Of a stretch of DNA of 50,881 nucleotides, positions 1 to 7,657 are shown in pieces. Position 1 is the stretch's first letter; each line of letters begins with the position of its first letter. The translations under genes and the position numbers were made by a program. The notes under the pieces were generated by a model. The model searched no databases, was not told the origin of the DNA, and was given only the letters and a program-made list of their open reading frames with translations. This stretch comes from DATDAW01 sp036525185 (GTDB lineage Bacteria > Verrucomicrobiota > Verrucomicrobiia > Chthoniobacterales > DASVRZ01). The stretch lies in NCBI GenBank assembly GCA_036525185.1, contig DATDAW010000035.1, forward strand, positions 1 through 50,881, written 5' to 3'.

Positions 1-309
1 ACCGAATTACCCCTGGCGCGCCCTCTGGAAACGCCCGATGGAATCGCCCTGGACGGAGAAGGCCAGTTGGTTGTCCTGGAGGGAGCGATTAAGTCGGGCG
101 ACGGAAAGATTTCACTAATCGATCCCTCCCAGCCTTCGAGCACGATCGCGGTCCGGACTCTCGCCCAGGGTCTTACTTCGCCCGCAAATCTGACCGTGCA
201 CGAAAGCACGGTCTACGTCACCGAAGCCCGTCTACGACACCGGCTCGTGCCTGGCCTGGAGAACCAAGTACCCTCGGACTTTTTTATACGGCAGTATGAA
301 TTGGAGTAA
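1..309 (+). CDS. SMP-30/gluconolactonase-like beta-propeller protein, C-terminal part
   Basis: The reading frame is open from the first base of the window and stops at 309, so only the last 102 residues are seen. Near the visible start is the phrase PDGIALDGEGQLVVLEG, typical of a blade in SMP-30/gluconolactonase/NHL-type six-bladed propellers. A second blade-like stretch around GLTSPANLTVHESTVYVTEA follows. Such proteins are usually lactonases or extracytoplasmic sugar-acid enzymes; substrate and localisation cannot be read from this fragment. The true start lies outside the window. Confidence 0.65.
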   Translation, partial: TELPLARPLETPDGIALDGEGQLVVLEGAIKSGDGKISLIDPSQPSSTIAVRTLAQGLTSPANLTVHESTVYVTEARLRHRLVPGLENQVPSDFFIRQYELE

Positions 310-351
310 TCGTTTGGAAGCTTGCGCGACCGAGGCTGCCCGATACGCCGG

Positions 352-717
352 CTAGAGCGTAATTTCGATGGGTAGTGTTACCGTTCCGGAGCGGCCCGCT
401 TTCACACGATAATTCGCCTTCACATGCTTCATGATGGCCGCGTCCAGCCGCGTGTAGCCGCTGCTGCGCAGCATCGATACCTTCGTGATGACGCCGTTCA
501 AATACGACAAGGATGCAGTCGCAGTTCCTTCGAATCCCTTCAGCTGCTGAAGCAGATAATACGGAGCGATCATGTTAGGCGTCGATTCAAAATCCCACTT
601 TCGACCGCCGCTCCTCCCTGCTGATTCCTGATAGCCGACACCCGCGAATGCAGACGTCGGAACAGTCAACCCCATTACGACGGCTACCGCCGCCGCCCGC
701 ATGCCAATCTTTTTCAT
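352..717 (-). CDS. Exported protein with TonB C-terminal-like domain
   Basis: This 121-residue protein begins with a signal peptide (MKKIGMRAAAVAVVMGL, cleavage probably after SAFA near residue 25). Residues 60-121 look like the TonB C-terminal fold: GTATASLSYLNGVITKVSML, then RSSGYTRLDAAIMKHVK, which matches the family pattern of a strand pair followed by a helix carrying 'ssGy..LD.aa'. A normal TonB has an N-terminal membrane anchor and a Pro-rich spacer; neither is present, so this is a free periplasmic TonB-C domain. Its role is unknown. No ExbB or ExbD is nearby. Confidence 0.6.
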   Translation of the reverse strand: MKKIGMRAAAVAVVMGLTVPTSAFAGVGYQESAGRSGGRKWDFESTPNMIAPYYLLQQLKGFEGTATASLSYLNGVITKVSMLRSSGYTRLDAAIMKHVKANYRVKAGRSGTVTLPIEITL

Positions 718-1056
718 AATTCTTATTTAGACCATTAACGTTTACTTTTATGGCTGTTAGCATCCCCTATGCGACACTCAACAGTTCTAGTTCGGATAAT
801 ACTTCCTCCTCCACGGCACCCCAGCAACTAAACCTTAGTTATAAATCGGCTGCTGATTTCTGACTCAGAAATGAAACGAAACGGCGGCGTCAAAACGCGG
901 GTATGACTGCTTCAGAACCCCCGCAAGGTCGAGCCGCCAGTCGCATAAAGAGCGCACCAAGCGAACAGACCACCGGAAAATCCAGGAAGTATTCGCGATT
1001 GATAGTCGCCACCATTTCAGGCGACGAACGACAGAGCACTGTTAGCTATCGCTGCC
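718..1056. other. Intergenic region without a recognisable gene
   Basis: I see no convincing reading frame on either strand. The stretch is AT-richer than its neighbours around 720-870 and probably holds the promoter of the TonB-like gene. Positions 829-866 resemble, without gaps, positions 1817-1854 (about 26 of 38 bases by eye), which lie upstream of the LuxR-type gene. Confidence 0.4.
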
Positions 1057-1575
1057 TTACTCTTTGACCGGTGGCACAACCGGCAAATCCATGTTGTGCA
1101 TCACAGAGATACCCCACGCGCCATTCTCTTGAGTAATGATCAACATCAACAACCCTTTGCGGAGACCCATATCCTTGCCGTTAAGGATGGCTCCGGTCAT
1201 GCTCCAATTAACATCCACGGATGCGACATCCGGACGTATTAGACGGATTTTCAGGTCGAGCATCTTGAGAGTCGCGCGTTTGAACGAGGGCGGCCCTTTC
1301 AAACCGTCCCCCTCAAAGAGAGGCCGGTGAAATTCTTCGACCATCTTGCGGCCGTGCGCGCGTATTCCCCAAACATTCGTGAAATCCGCATCCTCATGAA
1401 ACACCATTGAAAATGCACGTGCGTCGAGCTTGCTGAAGGTGTCGCCAAAAGTTGCGACCACCTTTTTGATAGACTCCCGAGCCTCATCCGCGGAGTCCGC
1501 TGCCGACGCCGGCAAAACGCAAGTGCATGCGGCAATGGTCGCCAGGGCAAGGTATGAAAAAGCTGAACGTTTCAT
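1057..1575 (-). CDS. Secreted SnoaL/DUF4440-like (NTF2-fold) protein
   Basis: The 172-residue product has a signal peptide ending at ASA near residue 25. The mature part starts with a helix (SADEARESIKKVVATFGDTF) and continues with the SgcJ/SnoaL/DUF4440 pattern: 'FHEDADFTNVWG', a central helix, and strands ending in WGISVMHNMDLP. This NTF2-like cone fold binds small molecules or acts in steroid- and polyketide-like chemistry in other families. No catalytic residue can be assigned here. It sits alone on the minus strand. Confidence 0.6.
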   Translation of the reverse strand: MKRSAFSYLALATIAACTCVLPASAADSADEARESIKKVVATFGDTFSKLDARAFSMVFHEDADFTNVWGIRAHGRKMVEEFHRPLFEGDGLKGPPSFKRATLKMLDLKIRLIRPDVASVDVNWSMTGAILNGKDMGLRKGLLMLIITQENGAWGISVMHNMDLPVVPPVKE

Positions 1576-1945
1576 GAAGTTATGTGATTCAATACCCCCG
1601 GGTTATGTTATGTGGCTGATGTAACTGTCTCGGTGACAGCCCCCGCAATGGACAAACTCCCGCGGCACGAGACTCCGGCAATTATTCATCATACTGGTTT
1701 GCATTTGGGTAGCCATGTCGGCTGGTCGCTTTCTCGTATTTATGTTTTTCCGCCGACACAGTGCCTCTGGATCTTAAATCCGGTCAATCCTGCCCCGCGT
1801 GCCATGCTCTGACAATTAAACTTTGGTTCTAAATTGGTTTGCGATTTACAGCTCCGACCTGCCATGCGAATGATGCCTCGTGGAAAGGCAAGGACGAGAA
1901 CGGGGCGATTCGGAGAGAACTCGATTGCGGCCAAAAACTGGGGAG
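1576..1945. other. Intergenic region between divergent genes
   Basis: This stretch separates the minus-strand SnoaL-like gene from the plus-strand LuxR-type gene and should hold both promoters. I see no coding frame with protein-like composition. The only structure noted is 1817-1854, a diverged match to 829-866. Confidence 0.4.
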
Positions 1946-3073
1946 ATGAGCGTTCCTTCCGCGCGACGGGCGCAGCGGGCCAGAGTTGCCTTGCTTGAGG
2001 CGACGGGGAGCGACGCTTTCGTCCGGGCGGTTTTCCGATTGATGCTCGCCACAGTGCCGGGCGATTACGTGTACACGCTATTTCAATGCTCGCCCCAGCC
2101 ACGTTGGGGCGCGTTCCGGACGTCAAACGGACTAACGATGAGCGGCAAACTGATGCAGCTGATCTGCGAGGAATGCCCTGCGATTCCGATCATCATGGCA
2201 AATCCCGGCATCAAAGTCCTCCCATCGCGGTGCGATCTGCCGCCGGAAGACGAACTCGTTCAGACACCGTTTTACAAGCTCTTCATGAAGCCCTATGGCT
2301 TCCGGCACGGGCTCGCATTATTTTGCTGGAGGTCCGTCTCGCCCCCCGTGCTCGACTGCGTGTTTTCCCTGATTCGCAACGAGGGCCGGGAGGATTTCTC
2401 CGACGCGGAAATCGCGCAAATCGAGGCTCTGCATACGGAGGTGGATCGTGCGCGCCGGCGCGTGGTTGCGCGTGAACAAGAGTCCGCCGCGCTGCACAGC
2501 CTGCAGCATCTCCTCCGTGATTTGCCGGTTCCCGCCTTGGTGTTGAATTGGGACCTTGCTCCGCTTTATCACAATCGGGAAGGGGTGGAATCCTGCGCGC
2601 GCTGGGAACAGGGCGCTGAAGCACAGATGTTCAAACCGGAGTTCTCTCTTCCCCGGGAATTCCTCGCCATGTGTGCGGCGATGAAAGAGGAATACCAGGC
2701 GCTCTGGGCAAGTCCGGGCTTTTCACGCGATGCGTGCAAACGCCACTTGCGGAGTGTCAGGACGCCGGGTTTGGAGGCAACGGTCAGCCTGCTTCAGTTC
2801 GAATCCGCTCTCCTCGGCGACCCGAATTTTCTGATCGTCTTCAAGACGAGCCTGGCGGATGCACCACCCGCGCAGCCCTTTGCAGCATTGATGAGCCTGA
2901 CCGCGCAGGAGCGGAAAGTCGCTAATCTCGCTGCCGAGGGAAAAGCCAATACCGAAATCGCCGCGATCCTAGGACGCAGCGTCGGCACCGTGAAAGCGGA
3001 GTTGCACGCCGTATTCAAAAAGACTGGCGTGACCAGCCGCGCGCAGCTTGTTCGAAAGCTGATGGCGGTTTGA
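1946..3073 (+). CDS. LuxR-family transcriptional regulator
   Basis: The C-terminal 60 residues form a clear LuxR/GerE helix-turn-helix: LTAQERKVANLAAEGKANTE, then IAAILGRSVGTVKAELHAVF and a closing helix SRAQLVRKL. The preceding 310 residues have no family I can name. They look like a mixed alpha/beta sensory region, perhaps PAS/GAF-like, with no receiver-domain aspartate pattern. I chose the ATG at 1946 (375 residues); an in-frame GTG at 1880 would add 22 basic residues of low quality. It is unlinked to any obvious synthase or kinase, so the signal is unknown. Confidence 0.75.
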   Translation: MSVPSARRAQRARVALLEATGSDAFVRAVFRLMLATVPGDYVYTLFQCSPQPRWGAFRTSNGLTMSGKLMQLICEECPAIPIIMANPGIKVLPSRCDLPPEDELVQTPFYKLFMKPYGFRHGLALFCWRSVSPPVLDCVFSLIRNEGREDFSDAEIAQIEALHTEVDRARRRVVAREQESAALHSLQHLLRDLPVPALVLNWDLAPLYHNREGVESCARWEQGAEAQMFKPEFSLPREFLAMCAAMKEEYQALWASPGFSRDACKRHLRSVRTPGLEATVSLLQFESALLGDPNFLIVFKTSLADAPPAQPFAALMSLTAQERKVANLAAEGKANTEIAAILGRSVGTVKAELHAVFKKTGVTSRAQLVRKLMAV

Positions 3074-3296
3074 GGAGATGCCAAGCTGGGGCTAACATGC
3101 GCGACCTCCAGTGGGCGCGACGGCGTAACTGGGACGACTTCGCGCTGTCGCCAGCGTAGAGTCCCTCAGAAAACCAAACGATAGCTCCAAAAGGGATGTC
3201 ACACAGAGCCGCGGAGAATACGGAGACCGGATACCGAAGAACCAAAGCGATGGTTTTCTTGTTTGCAGCAAAACAGTTCACCGTTTGGGAGACTAA

Positions 3297-4049
3297 TTAA
3301 CGTCGGAAGCGCGACTGCAGCGCGTACCAGATAAACAAGGCGTTGTATTTGAAATAGCGCTTCCACAGCCGGTGTGGCTCCTGCGAAAGGCGGTAGAGCC
3401 AGGTTAGGCCCGCCCTCTGCACCCATGCGGGAGCATAGGGGCGGCGTCCGGCGAGGAGTTCAAAGCCGTCGCCTATGCCAAAAAAAACGCCCCGCCCGAA
3501 ACGATGCAGGTGATCCATGATCCAGCGTTCCTGCCTTCCGCCTCCGAGAGCTACCCAGATGAAATCAGGGCTGGTTTCGCTGATTCTTGCCGCATGCTCC
3601 GCATGGTCGTCTTCGGTCCATTGCCGAAATGGAGGGGAAAATGCGCCCGCGATGTGGATGCCGGGCTGAAGCCTTCGCACGGCTGCAAGCAACTGATCGA
3701 GGCATTCCTGCGACGAACCGAAAAAGTAATGCTTCCATGGCTCAGGTGTCGCCTGGATCAGCTTCTCCATCAAATATGGACCGTAAACACGGTTTTTAAG
3801 TCCGGCCCGGTCGAGATTCATCAGCCAGATAAGCGGCATTCCATCCGGCAGGATTAAATCGAACCGGCTCATGATCTCCCCGAAAGCAGGGTCGAGGTTG
3901 GACTCTGCCACGAGATGAGTGTTGCAGGCGGAAACAGCGGCGGGTTGCGGCCGTCGGGCAAGACTCTTGATGGCGTCAATCGCGCCGGTGTAATCGACGG
4001 CGGCGACCTGAAGACCGAGAACGTTGACGGTCTTAAGAGACAACATCAC
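3297..4049 (-). CDS. WecG/TagA/CpsF family glycosyltransferase (GT26)
   Basis: The 250-residue protein matches the GT26 family over its full length. It has the N-terminal 'VLGLQVAAVDYTGAIDAI' segment, the 'NTHLVAES' and 'LILPDGMPLIW' motifs, and the signature 'ALGGGRQERWI' near residue 168. Members transfer N-acetylmannosamine or its uronic acid to lipid-linked acceptors for cell-surface glycans. The start overlaps the end of the upstream dihydropyrimidinase gene by 17 bp, so the two are probably co-transcribed although their known pathways are unrelated. Confidence 0.85.
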   Translation of the reverse strand: MMLSLKTVNVLGLQVAAVDYTGAIDAIKSLARRPQPAAVSACNTHLVAESNLDPAFGEIMSRFDLILPDGMPLIWLMNLDRAGLKNRVYGPYLMEKLIQATPEPWKHYFFGSSQECLDQLLAAVRRLQPGIHIAGAFSPPFRQWTEDDHAEHAARISETSPDFIWVALGGGRQERWIMDHLHRFGRGVFFGIGDGFELLAGRRPYAPAWVQRAGLTWLYRLSQEPHRLWKRYFKYNALFIWYALQSRFRR

Positions 4050-5412
4050 GCTTCAGCAATTTGCCGCGTCCTTTCGCGCCGGTGAACTTGCCGTCACGGG
4101 CAGCGATTTCGCCACGGACCGTGACGATCGAGGGGCGGCCTTTTATTTCCCAGCCTTCGAAAGCGTTGTAATCGACATTTTGCGTCTGCGTGGCTGCGGA
4201 AAGGACGCCACGGTAGTCCGGATCGTAAACGACGAGGTCTGCGTCCGCTCCTGGCTGAATGGTTCCTTTTTGTGGGAACAGACCGAAAATTTTCGCCGCC
4301 TGCGTGCTGGCGACGTTGACGAAGGTCTGAAGATCGATTTTTCCCGTAGCGACACCGTACGTGTAGAGAAGGTTGATGCGATCCTCGAGCGAAGGAATTC
4401 CGTTGGGGATTTTCGTGAAATCGTTGGCGCCCATAGGTTTCTGATCTTTGAAATCGAACGGCGCATGGTCGGTGGCGACGGTTTGGATGAGGCCGGTCCG
4501 GAGGCCATCCCACAGAATGGGCTGGTTCCAACGCTCGCGCAGAGGCGGCGACATGACGTATTTGGCACCTTCAAATTCGGGCCTCTCCGCGTCACTTTTA
4601 TCGAGGAGCAAGTATTGGATCAGCGTTTCGATGCGGACATTGACTCCGCGGAGACGGGCAGCGACCGCTTCACGGAGGGCTTCCTCGCAGCTGAGGTGGA
4701 CGATGTAGGTGTCGGCGCCCGTCAGCTCCGCAAACGTCATTAAATGATGAACACCCTCGGCTTCGACACGCGGCGGGCGGCTGTGATAGTGCTGCTCCGG
4801 TCCGGTGAGTCCCGAGGCGAGGAGCTCCTTTTGACGCTCCGCAATGAGGGTCTCATTCTCACAATGAGCAGCGACGATAACACCGAGGTCGCGGGCCAGT
4901 GTGAGCGTGCGATAAAGCTCGGCGTCATCGATGCCAAAGGCGCCTTTGTAAGCGAGAAAAATTTTGAAGGAGGTGATGCCACGCCGGACGATTTCGCGGA
5001 GTTGTTCCTCGCTGCCGCCGTCGAATTTTGTAACCCCCATGTGGTAGCTATAATCGCAGGCGGATTTGCCGGAGCTTTGGGATTGCCACGTCTCGAAGCC
5101 ATCGAGAGGTTCGGTGTTCCGCGCCGGGCAACACATGTCGAAAATCGTTGTGGTACCACCCACGATGGCAGCCTGGCTGCCCGTTTCATACGTATCCTTC
5201 GAATACGTCCCCATGAATGGCAGGTAAATGTGCGTGTGCGGATCGATGAACCCAGGAAAAACGTATTTTCCGGTAGCGTCGACGACTTCAGCCCCGGGAG
5301 GAGCCTCAAGACCGCGATCAATGCGAGTAATGGTTTCGTCTTCACACCAGATGTCGGCGGTATATACAGCGCTCGCCGTGACAATGGTACCGTTCTTGAT
5401 GAGCAGACTCAT
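4033..5412 (-). CDS. hydA: Dihydropyrimidinase / D-hydantoinase
   Basis: A 459-residue cyclic amidohydrolase. Every ligand of the binuclear metal centre can be placed: H59 and H61 in DPHTHIY, the lysine to be carboxylated K150 in SFKIF, H183 in AAHCEN, H239 in IVHLSC and D315 in ATDHAPF. The family hydrolyses 5,6-dihydropyrimidines or hydantoins to N-carbamoyl products in the cytosol (reductive pyrimidine breakdown). Length is normal. No dihydropyrimidine dehydrogenase or beta-ureidopropionase is in the window. The 3' end overlaps the glycosyltransferase gene. Confidence 0.92.
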   Translation of the reverse strand: MSLLIKNGTIVTASAVYTADIWCEDETITRIDRGLEAPPGAEVVDATGKYVFPGFIDPHTHIYLPFMGTYSKDTYETGSQAAIVGGTTTIFDMCCPARNTEPLDGFETWQSQSSGKSACDYSYHMGVTKFDGGSEEQLREIVRRGITSFKIFLAYKGAFGIDDAELYRTLTLARDLGVIVAAHCENETLIAERQKELLASGLTGPEQHYHSRPPRVEAEGVHHLMTFAELTGADTYIVHLSCEEALREAVAARLRGVNVRIETLIQYLLLDKSDAERPEFEGAKYVMSPPLRERWNQPILWDGLRTGLIQTVATDHAPFDFKDQKPMGANDFTKIPNGIPSLEDRINLLYTYGVATGKIDLQTFVNVASTQAAKIFGLFPQKGTIQPGADADLVVYDPDYRGVLSAATQTQNVDYNAFEGWEIKGRPSIVTVRGEIAARDGKFTGAKGRGKLLKRDVVS

Positions 5413-5426
5413 GGATTTGGTTATCT

Positions 5427-5464
5427 GTTATCAGGAACCTCGCCGACAACCAATAACTGATAAC
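5427..5464. repeat. Inverted repeat upstream of hydA
   Basis: GTTATCAG (5427-5434) and CTGATAAC (5457-5464) form a perfect 8-bp stem with a 22-base loop in the leader of hydA. The surrounding bases are built from variants of the same short word (GTTATCTGTTATCAG, AATAACTGATAAC). It could be a leader hairpin or an operator-like dyad; there is no U-tract. Confidence 0.4.
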
Positions 5465-5481
5465 GGGATCCAATAACCGCC

Positions 5482-6162
5482 TTACCAGCCGAGTTCTTCG
5501 ATCACCGCTTCGACTTCGGAGAAGTCATGGAACAGGAAATCGGGTTGATGCTCGAGAAGCTGGTCGTACGTGTAGTTTCCCGTCGCGATGGCGACGGTTT
5601 TGGCCTCGATAGCGCGGCCGCAGGCGATGTCGCGCGGTGTATCCCCAATCACGTAAATGGCTTCCGGAGGAAATTCGACGCCGTGTTTCTCATGCGCACG
5701 CGCGCGGGCAAATGATCCGAGTTCGTTGCGGTCGTGGTGATCGTCCGCAAACGCTCCGAATTCGAAATAATGCCAGAGACCGTAGTGCGAGAGCTTGATT
5801 TCAGCGCCGCGAACGATGTTACCCGTGAGCAACGCGAGGACAACGTTGGGGCGGGTTTTCAGTTTTTCGAGGAGGGCAACGATGCCGGGCAGGACGTAGC
5901 CCGATTTGCGCGGCAGTTCGAGCGGCAGATGATGCAGATATCCGTCCAGGAAACGCGTGACGTTTTCCGTGGTGACCGGCAAGTTGTTGGCCGCGAGGAT
6001 GCTGCGAGCGATACCTGAATCTGTGTTGCCGGCGACGACGACGTTGCCAAGGCCGTTTTCGAGGCCAAATGCGTCGCGCATGCCCGAGAGCAACGCGGTT
6101 TCCCCGGCGCCACCCGAGGTGATCAGGGTGCCGTCAATGTCGAAGAGAAGCAGTTTTTTCAT
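5482..6162 (-). CDS. HAD-superfamily hydrolase (phosphoglycolate-phosphatase-like)
   Basis: The start is ATG at 6162 (226 residues), giving MKKLLLFDIDGTL with HAD motif I at residues 8-12 (D8 nucleophile, D10 acid/base). Motif II is LLTGN and motif IV is GDTPRDI, with an alpha-helical cap between motifs I and II. The cap type and length fit the phosphoglycolate phosphatase/beta-phosphoglucomutase group, so a small cytosolic phosphomonoester is the likely substrate. It ends 69 bp before hydA on the same strand. Confidence 0.85.
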   Translation of the reverse strand: MKKLLLFDIDGTLITSGGAGETALLSGMRDAFGLENGLGNVVVAGNTDSGIARSILAANNLPVTTENVTRFLDGYLHHLPLELPRKSGYVLPGIVALLEKLKTRPNVVLALLTGNIVRGAEIKLSHYGLWHYFEFGAFADDHHDRNELGSFARARAHEKHGVEFPPEAIYVIGDTPRDIACGRAIEAKTVAIATGNYTYDQLLEHQPDFLFHDFSEVEAVIEELGW

Positions 6163-6534
6163 GTTCGTAGCTATAGAGATCGCAATACGGACCGGAAAAG
6201 GTACCGCCATGCGCTCCGATCCAATTAAGCGTATCGGGATCCGTCGTGTCGATAACCCGGAATGCCGCAGGAAGCTCTATCTGCCAAAGCGGGCGTCTCG
6301 GGGCGCGAGGCGGCAGCGCGTGCCCGTGATCGAGCGCCATGGTCTATGGGTCTATGGGTCAACCCGATTGGATCGGCGAGCGGCAGCGTGAACATCGGCA
6401 ATCGCCTCGGGCCGTAAACTCTTCAGGCGTTCCAGATAAAAGAAGCTTTCTTCGTCAACAAGGCGAGGGTCCATCAGGAAATCCAACAGGCCCCAGCCGT
6501 TATGGCCGTAAGGCTTCGATGCGGCGCTACCCAT
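6134..6534 (-). pseudogene. Possible decayed gene: two protein-like pieces broken by stops
   Basis: Two minus-strand pieces have protein-like composition and high GC in third positions: 6352-6534 (60 codons, including WGLLDFLMDPRLVDEESFFY) and 6134-6340 (68 codons, beginning MALDHGHALPP). They are separated by an octamer repeat containing in-frame TAG stops. A further short protein-like piece (MIWPNKQGAKHANVIGRNAF) is readable on the minus strand near 6640-6770. I do not recognise a family. They may be remnants of one frameshifted gene, or small genuine ORFs; the last piece overlaps the HAD gene start by 29 bp. Confidence 0.3.
6341..6360. repeat. Octamer tandem repeat (GGTCTATG)
   Basis: The octamer GGTCTATG occurs twice in tandem plus a partial third copy (GGTC). 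It lies exactly where the two protein-like minus-strand pieces are interrupted and supplies the TAG stops read on that strand. Confidence 0.6.
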
Positions 6535-6730
6535 TCATGAACGGCTCCGTGCGTGAATTGCCACCGGGGAAAACGCCATCCGCCCCACTGAGCCAAAGAG
6601 TCGGAATTCTCCCTTAAATGACTCCCAACAATAGCGATCAGATTTGCGTGCTGGCAAACGGGCCGTTCGTGCGGCCGAAAGGATAATCTCCTCTGCAAAT
6701 CGGGTCGTTGAAGGCATTGCGACCGATGAC

Positions 6731-6789
6731 GTTTGCATGTTTGGCACCCTGCTTGTTTGGCCAAATCATCAATGACCAAACATGCAAAC
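6731..6789. repeat. Large perfect inverted repeat with palindromic loop, downstream of infC
   Basis: GTTTGCATGTTTGG (6731-6744) and CCAAACATGCAAAC (6776-6789) are perfect 14-bp complements. The 31-base loop contains another palindrome, TTTGGCCAAA. It starts about 30 bp past the infC stop, on the downstream side. It lacks a clear U-tract, so it may be a termination or RNA-stability structure, or a tiny mobile-element relic. Confidence 0.55.
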
Positions 6790-6819
6790 CCCCGCTTTCA
6801 AGACCTGCGGGAGTACTAA

Positions 6820-7431
6820 TTACTCGTCGTCGTGCTCGTGCTCGTTATCGTGCTCGTTATCCTGCTCGTCCTCGCCGAGTTCTTCGTCGTGCTCTGTGGT
6901 CCAGCGCCGTTTGCGGCGATTGGCTGGCAAGGGAGAAAGCGTCATGTTGATGCTGCGACCCATGAGTTTGGGCTCCATCTCAACAGCCGACATGGTGTTG
7001 AGATCGCTTTTGACCCGGGTCATCAGCTCAAAACCGAGTTCCTGATGCGCCATTTCGCGTCCACGGAACTGAAGCTGAACTTTGACTTTGTTACCCTTGT
7101 CCAGGAACTGCTCGGCGCGGCGGACCTTGGTGTAGTAATCGTGGTCGTCGATATTGACGCGGAATTTGACCTCCTTGAGCTTGGTCGTGCTGGCCTTCTT
7201 GTCCTTTTCGTGCTTGGCGATTTCGTAGCGGTATTTGCCGAAATCGACGATGCGACAAACGGGTGGGTCGGCATTTGGGGCGACTTCGACGAGGTCGAGC
7301 CCCAGTTGCTGCGCTCTACGCAGGGCATCCGACAATTTCATAACGCCGGCCTGTTCGTTGGTGGCGGCGATGATCACGCGCACTTCACGAGCGCGGATGC
7401 GTCCATTTACACGGGGTGGTTGCTGTATAAT
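6820..7431 (-). CDS. infC: Translation initiation factor IF-3, probable AUU start
   Basis: The product carries the full IF-3 fold. The N-domain begins VNGRIRAREVRVI, a linker contains KYRYEIAKHEKDKK, and the C-domain contains KEVKFRVNI and KVQLQFRGREMAHQELG. IF-3 binds the 30S subunit and rejects wrong initiation. The conserved N-terminus requires translation upstream of the first GTG (7383). The frame is open to a stop 31 codons above that GTG and has no ATG, GTG or TTG; ATT at 7431 lies 5 bases after AAGGAG, giving 203 residues. The ATA next to it is the alternative. The last 25 residues are an acidic, His-rich tail (EDEQDNEHDNEHEHDDE) made of repeated hexamers. The usual rpmI-rplT neighbours are absent downstream. 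Confidence 0.9.
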   Translation of the reverse strand: MIQQPPRVNGRIRAREVRVIIAATNEQAGVMKLSDALRRAQQLGLDLVEVAPNADPPVCRIVDFGKYRYEIAKHEKDKKASTTKLKEVKFRVNIDDHDYYTKVRRAEQFLDKGNKVKVQLQFRGREMAHQELGFELMTRVKSDLNTMSAVEMEPKLMGRSINMTLSPLPANRRKRRWTTEHDEELGEDEQDNEHDNEHEHDDE

Positions 7432-7436
7432 TCTGT

Positions 7437-7442
7437 CTCCTT
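7437..7442 (-). promoter_or_regulatory. Shine-Dalgarno sequence of infC
   Basis: AAGGAG on the minus strand, 5 bases before ATT (7431-7429) and 8 before ATA. It is one of the few strong SD sequences in the window and decides the start of infC. Confidence 0.75.
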
Positions 7443-7589
7443 GGAGAAACGACGGTGCAGACTTGGGCTGGCTACTGGCTTCTCAGTTGTTTTGGTGTTC
7501 TAAAGGTCCCGGGCGAGGTGGTCGTCCGAGAATTGGCATATAGTCAACGGGGGACAAATCCGCAAGTCTCTATTTCGAGTTTAAGGCGC

Positions 7590-7626
7590 AAAAACGCAAG
7601 GCAGCTCGTCGCCGTGCCGCCTTGCG
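7590..7626 (-). terminator. Rho-independent terminator of sodA
   Basis: On the minus strand CGCAAGGC (7626-7619) pairs with GCCTTGCG (7602-7595), an 8-bp GC-rich stem with a 16-base loop. Five T follow directly (7594-7590). It begins about 30 bp after the sodA stop. Confidence 0.75.
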
Positions 7627-7657
7627 CCATTTTCTTCAAACTACGACCAACACGAAA

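Noticed and set aside
6134..6340. HipA-like kinase fragment based on the DHGHAL word
   Set aside because: Too short a match and no other kinase motif in the neighbouring pieces.
6163..6819. A structured RNA (tmRNA, RNase P or SRP RNA) in the gap downstream of infC
   Set aside because: None of their conserved core words or paired ends could be found; only the inverted repeat is present.
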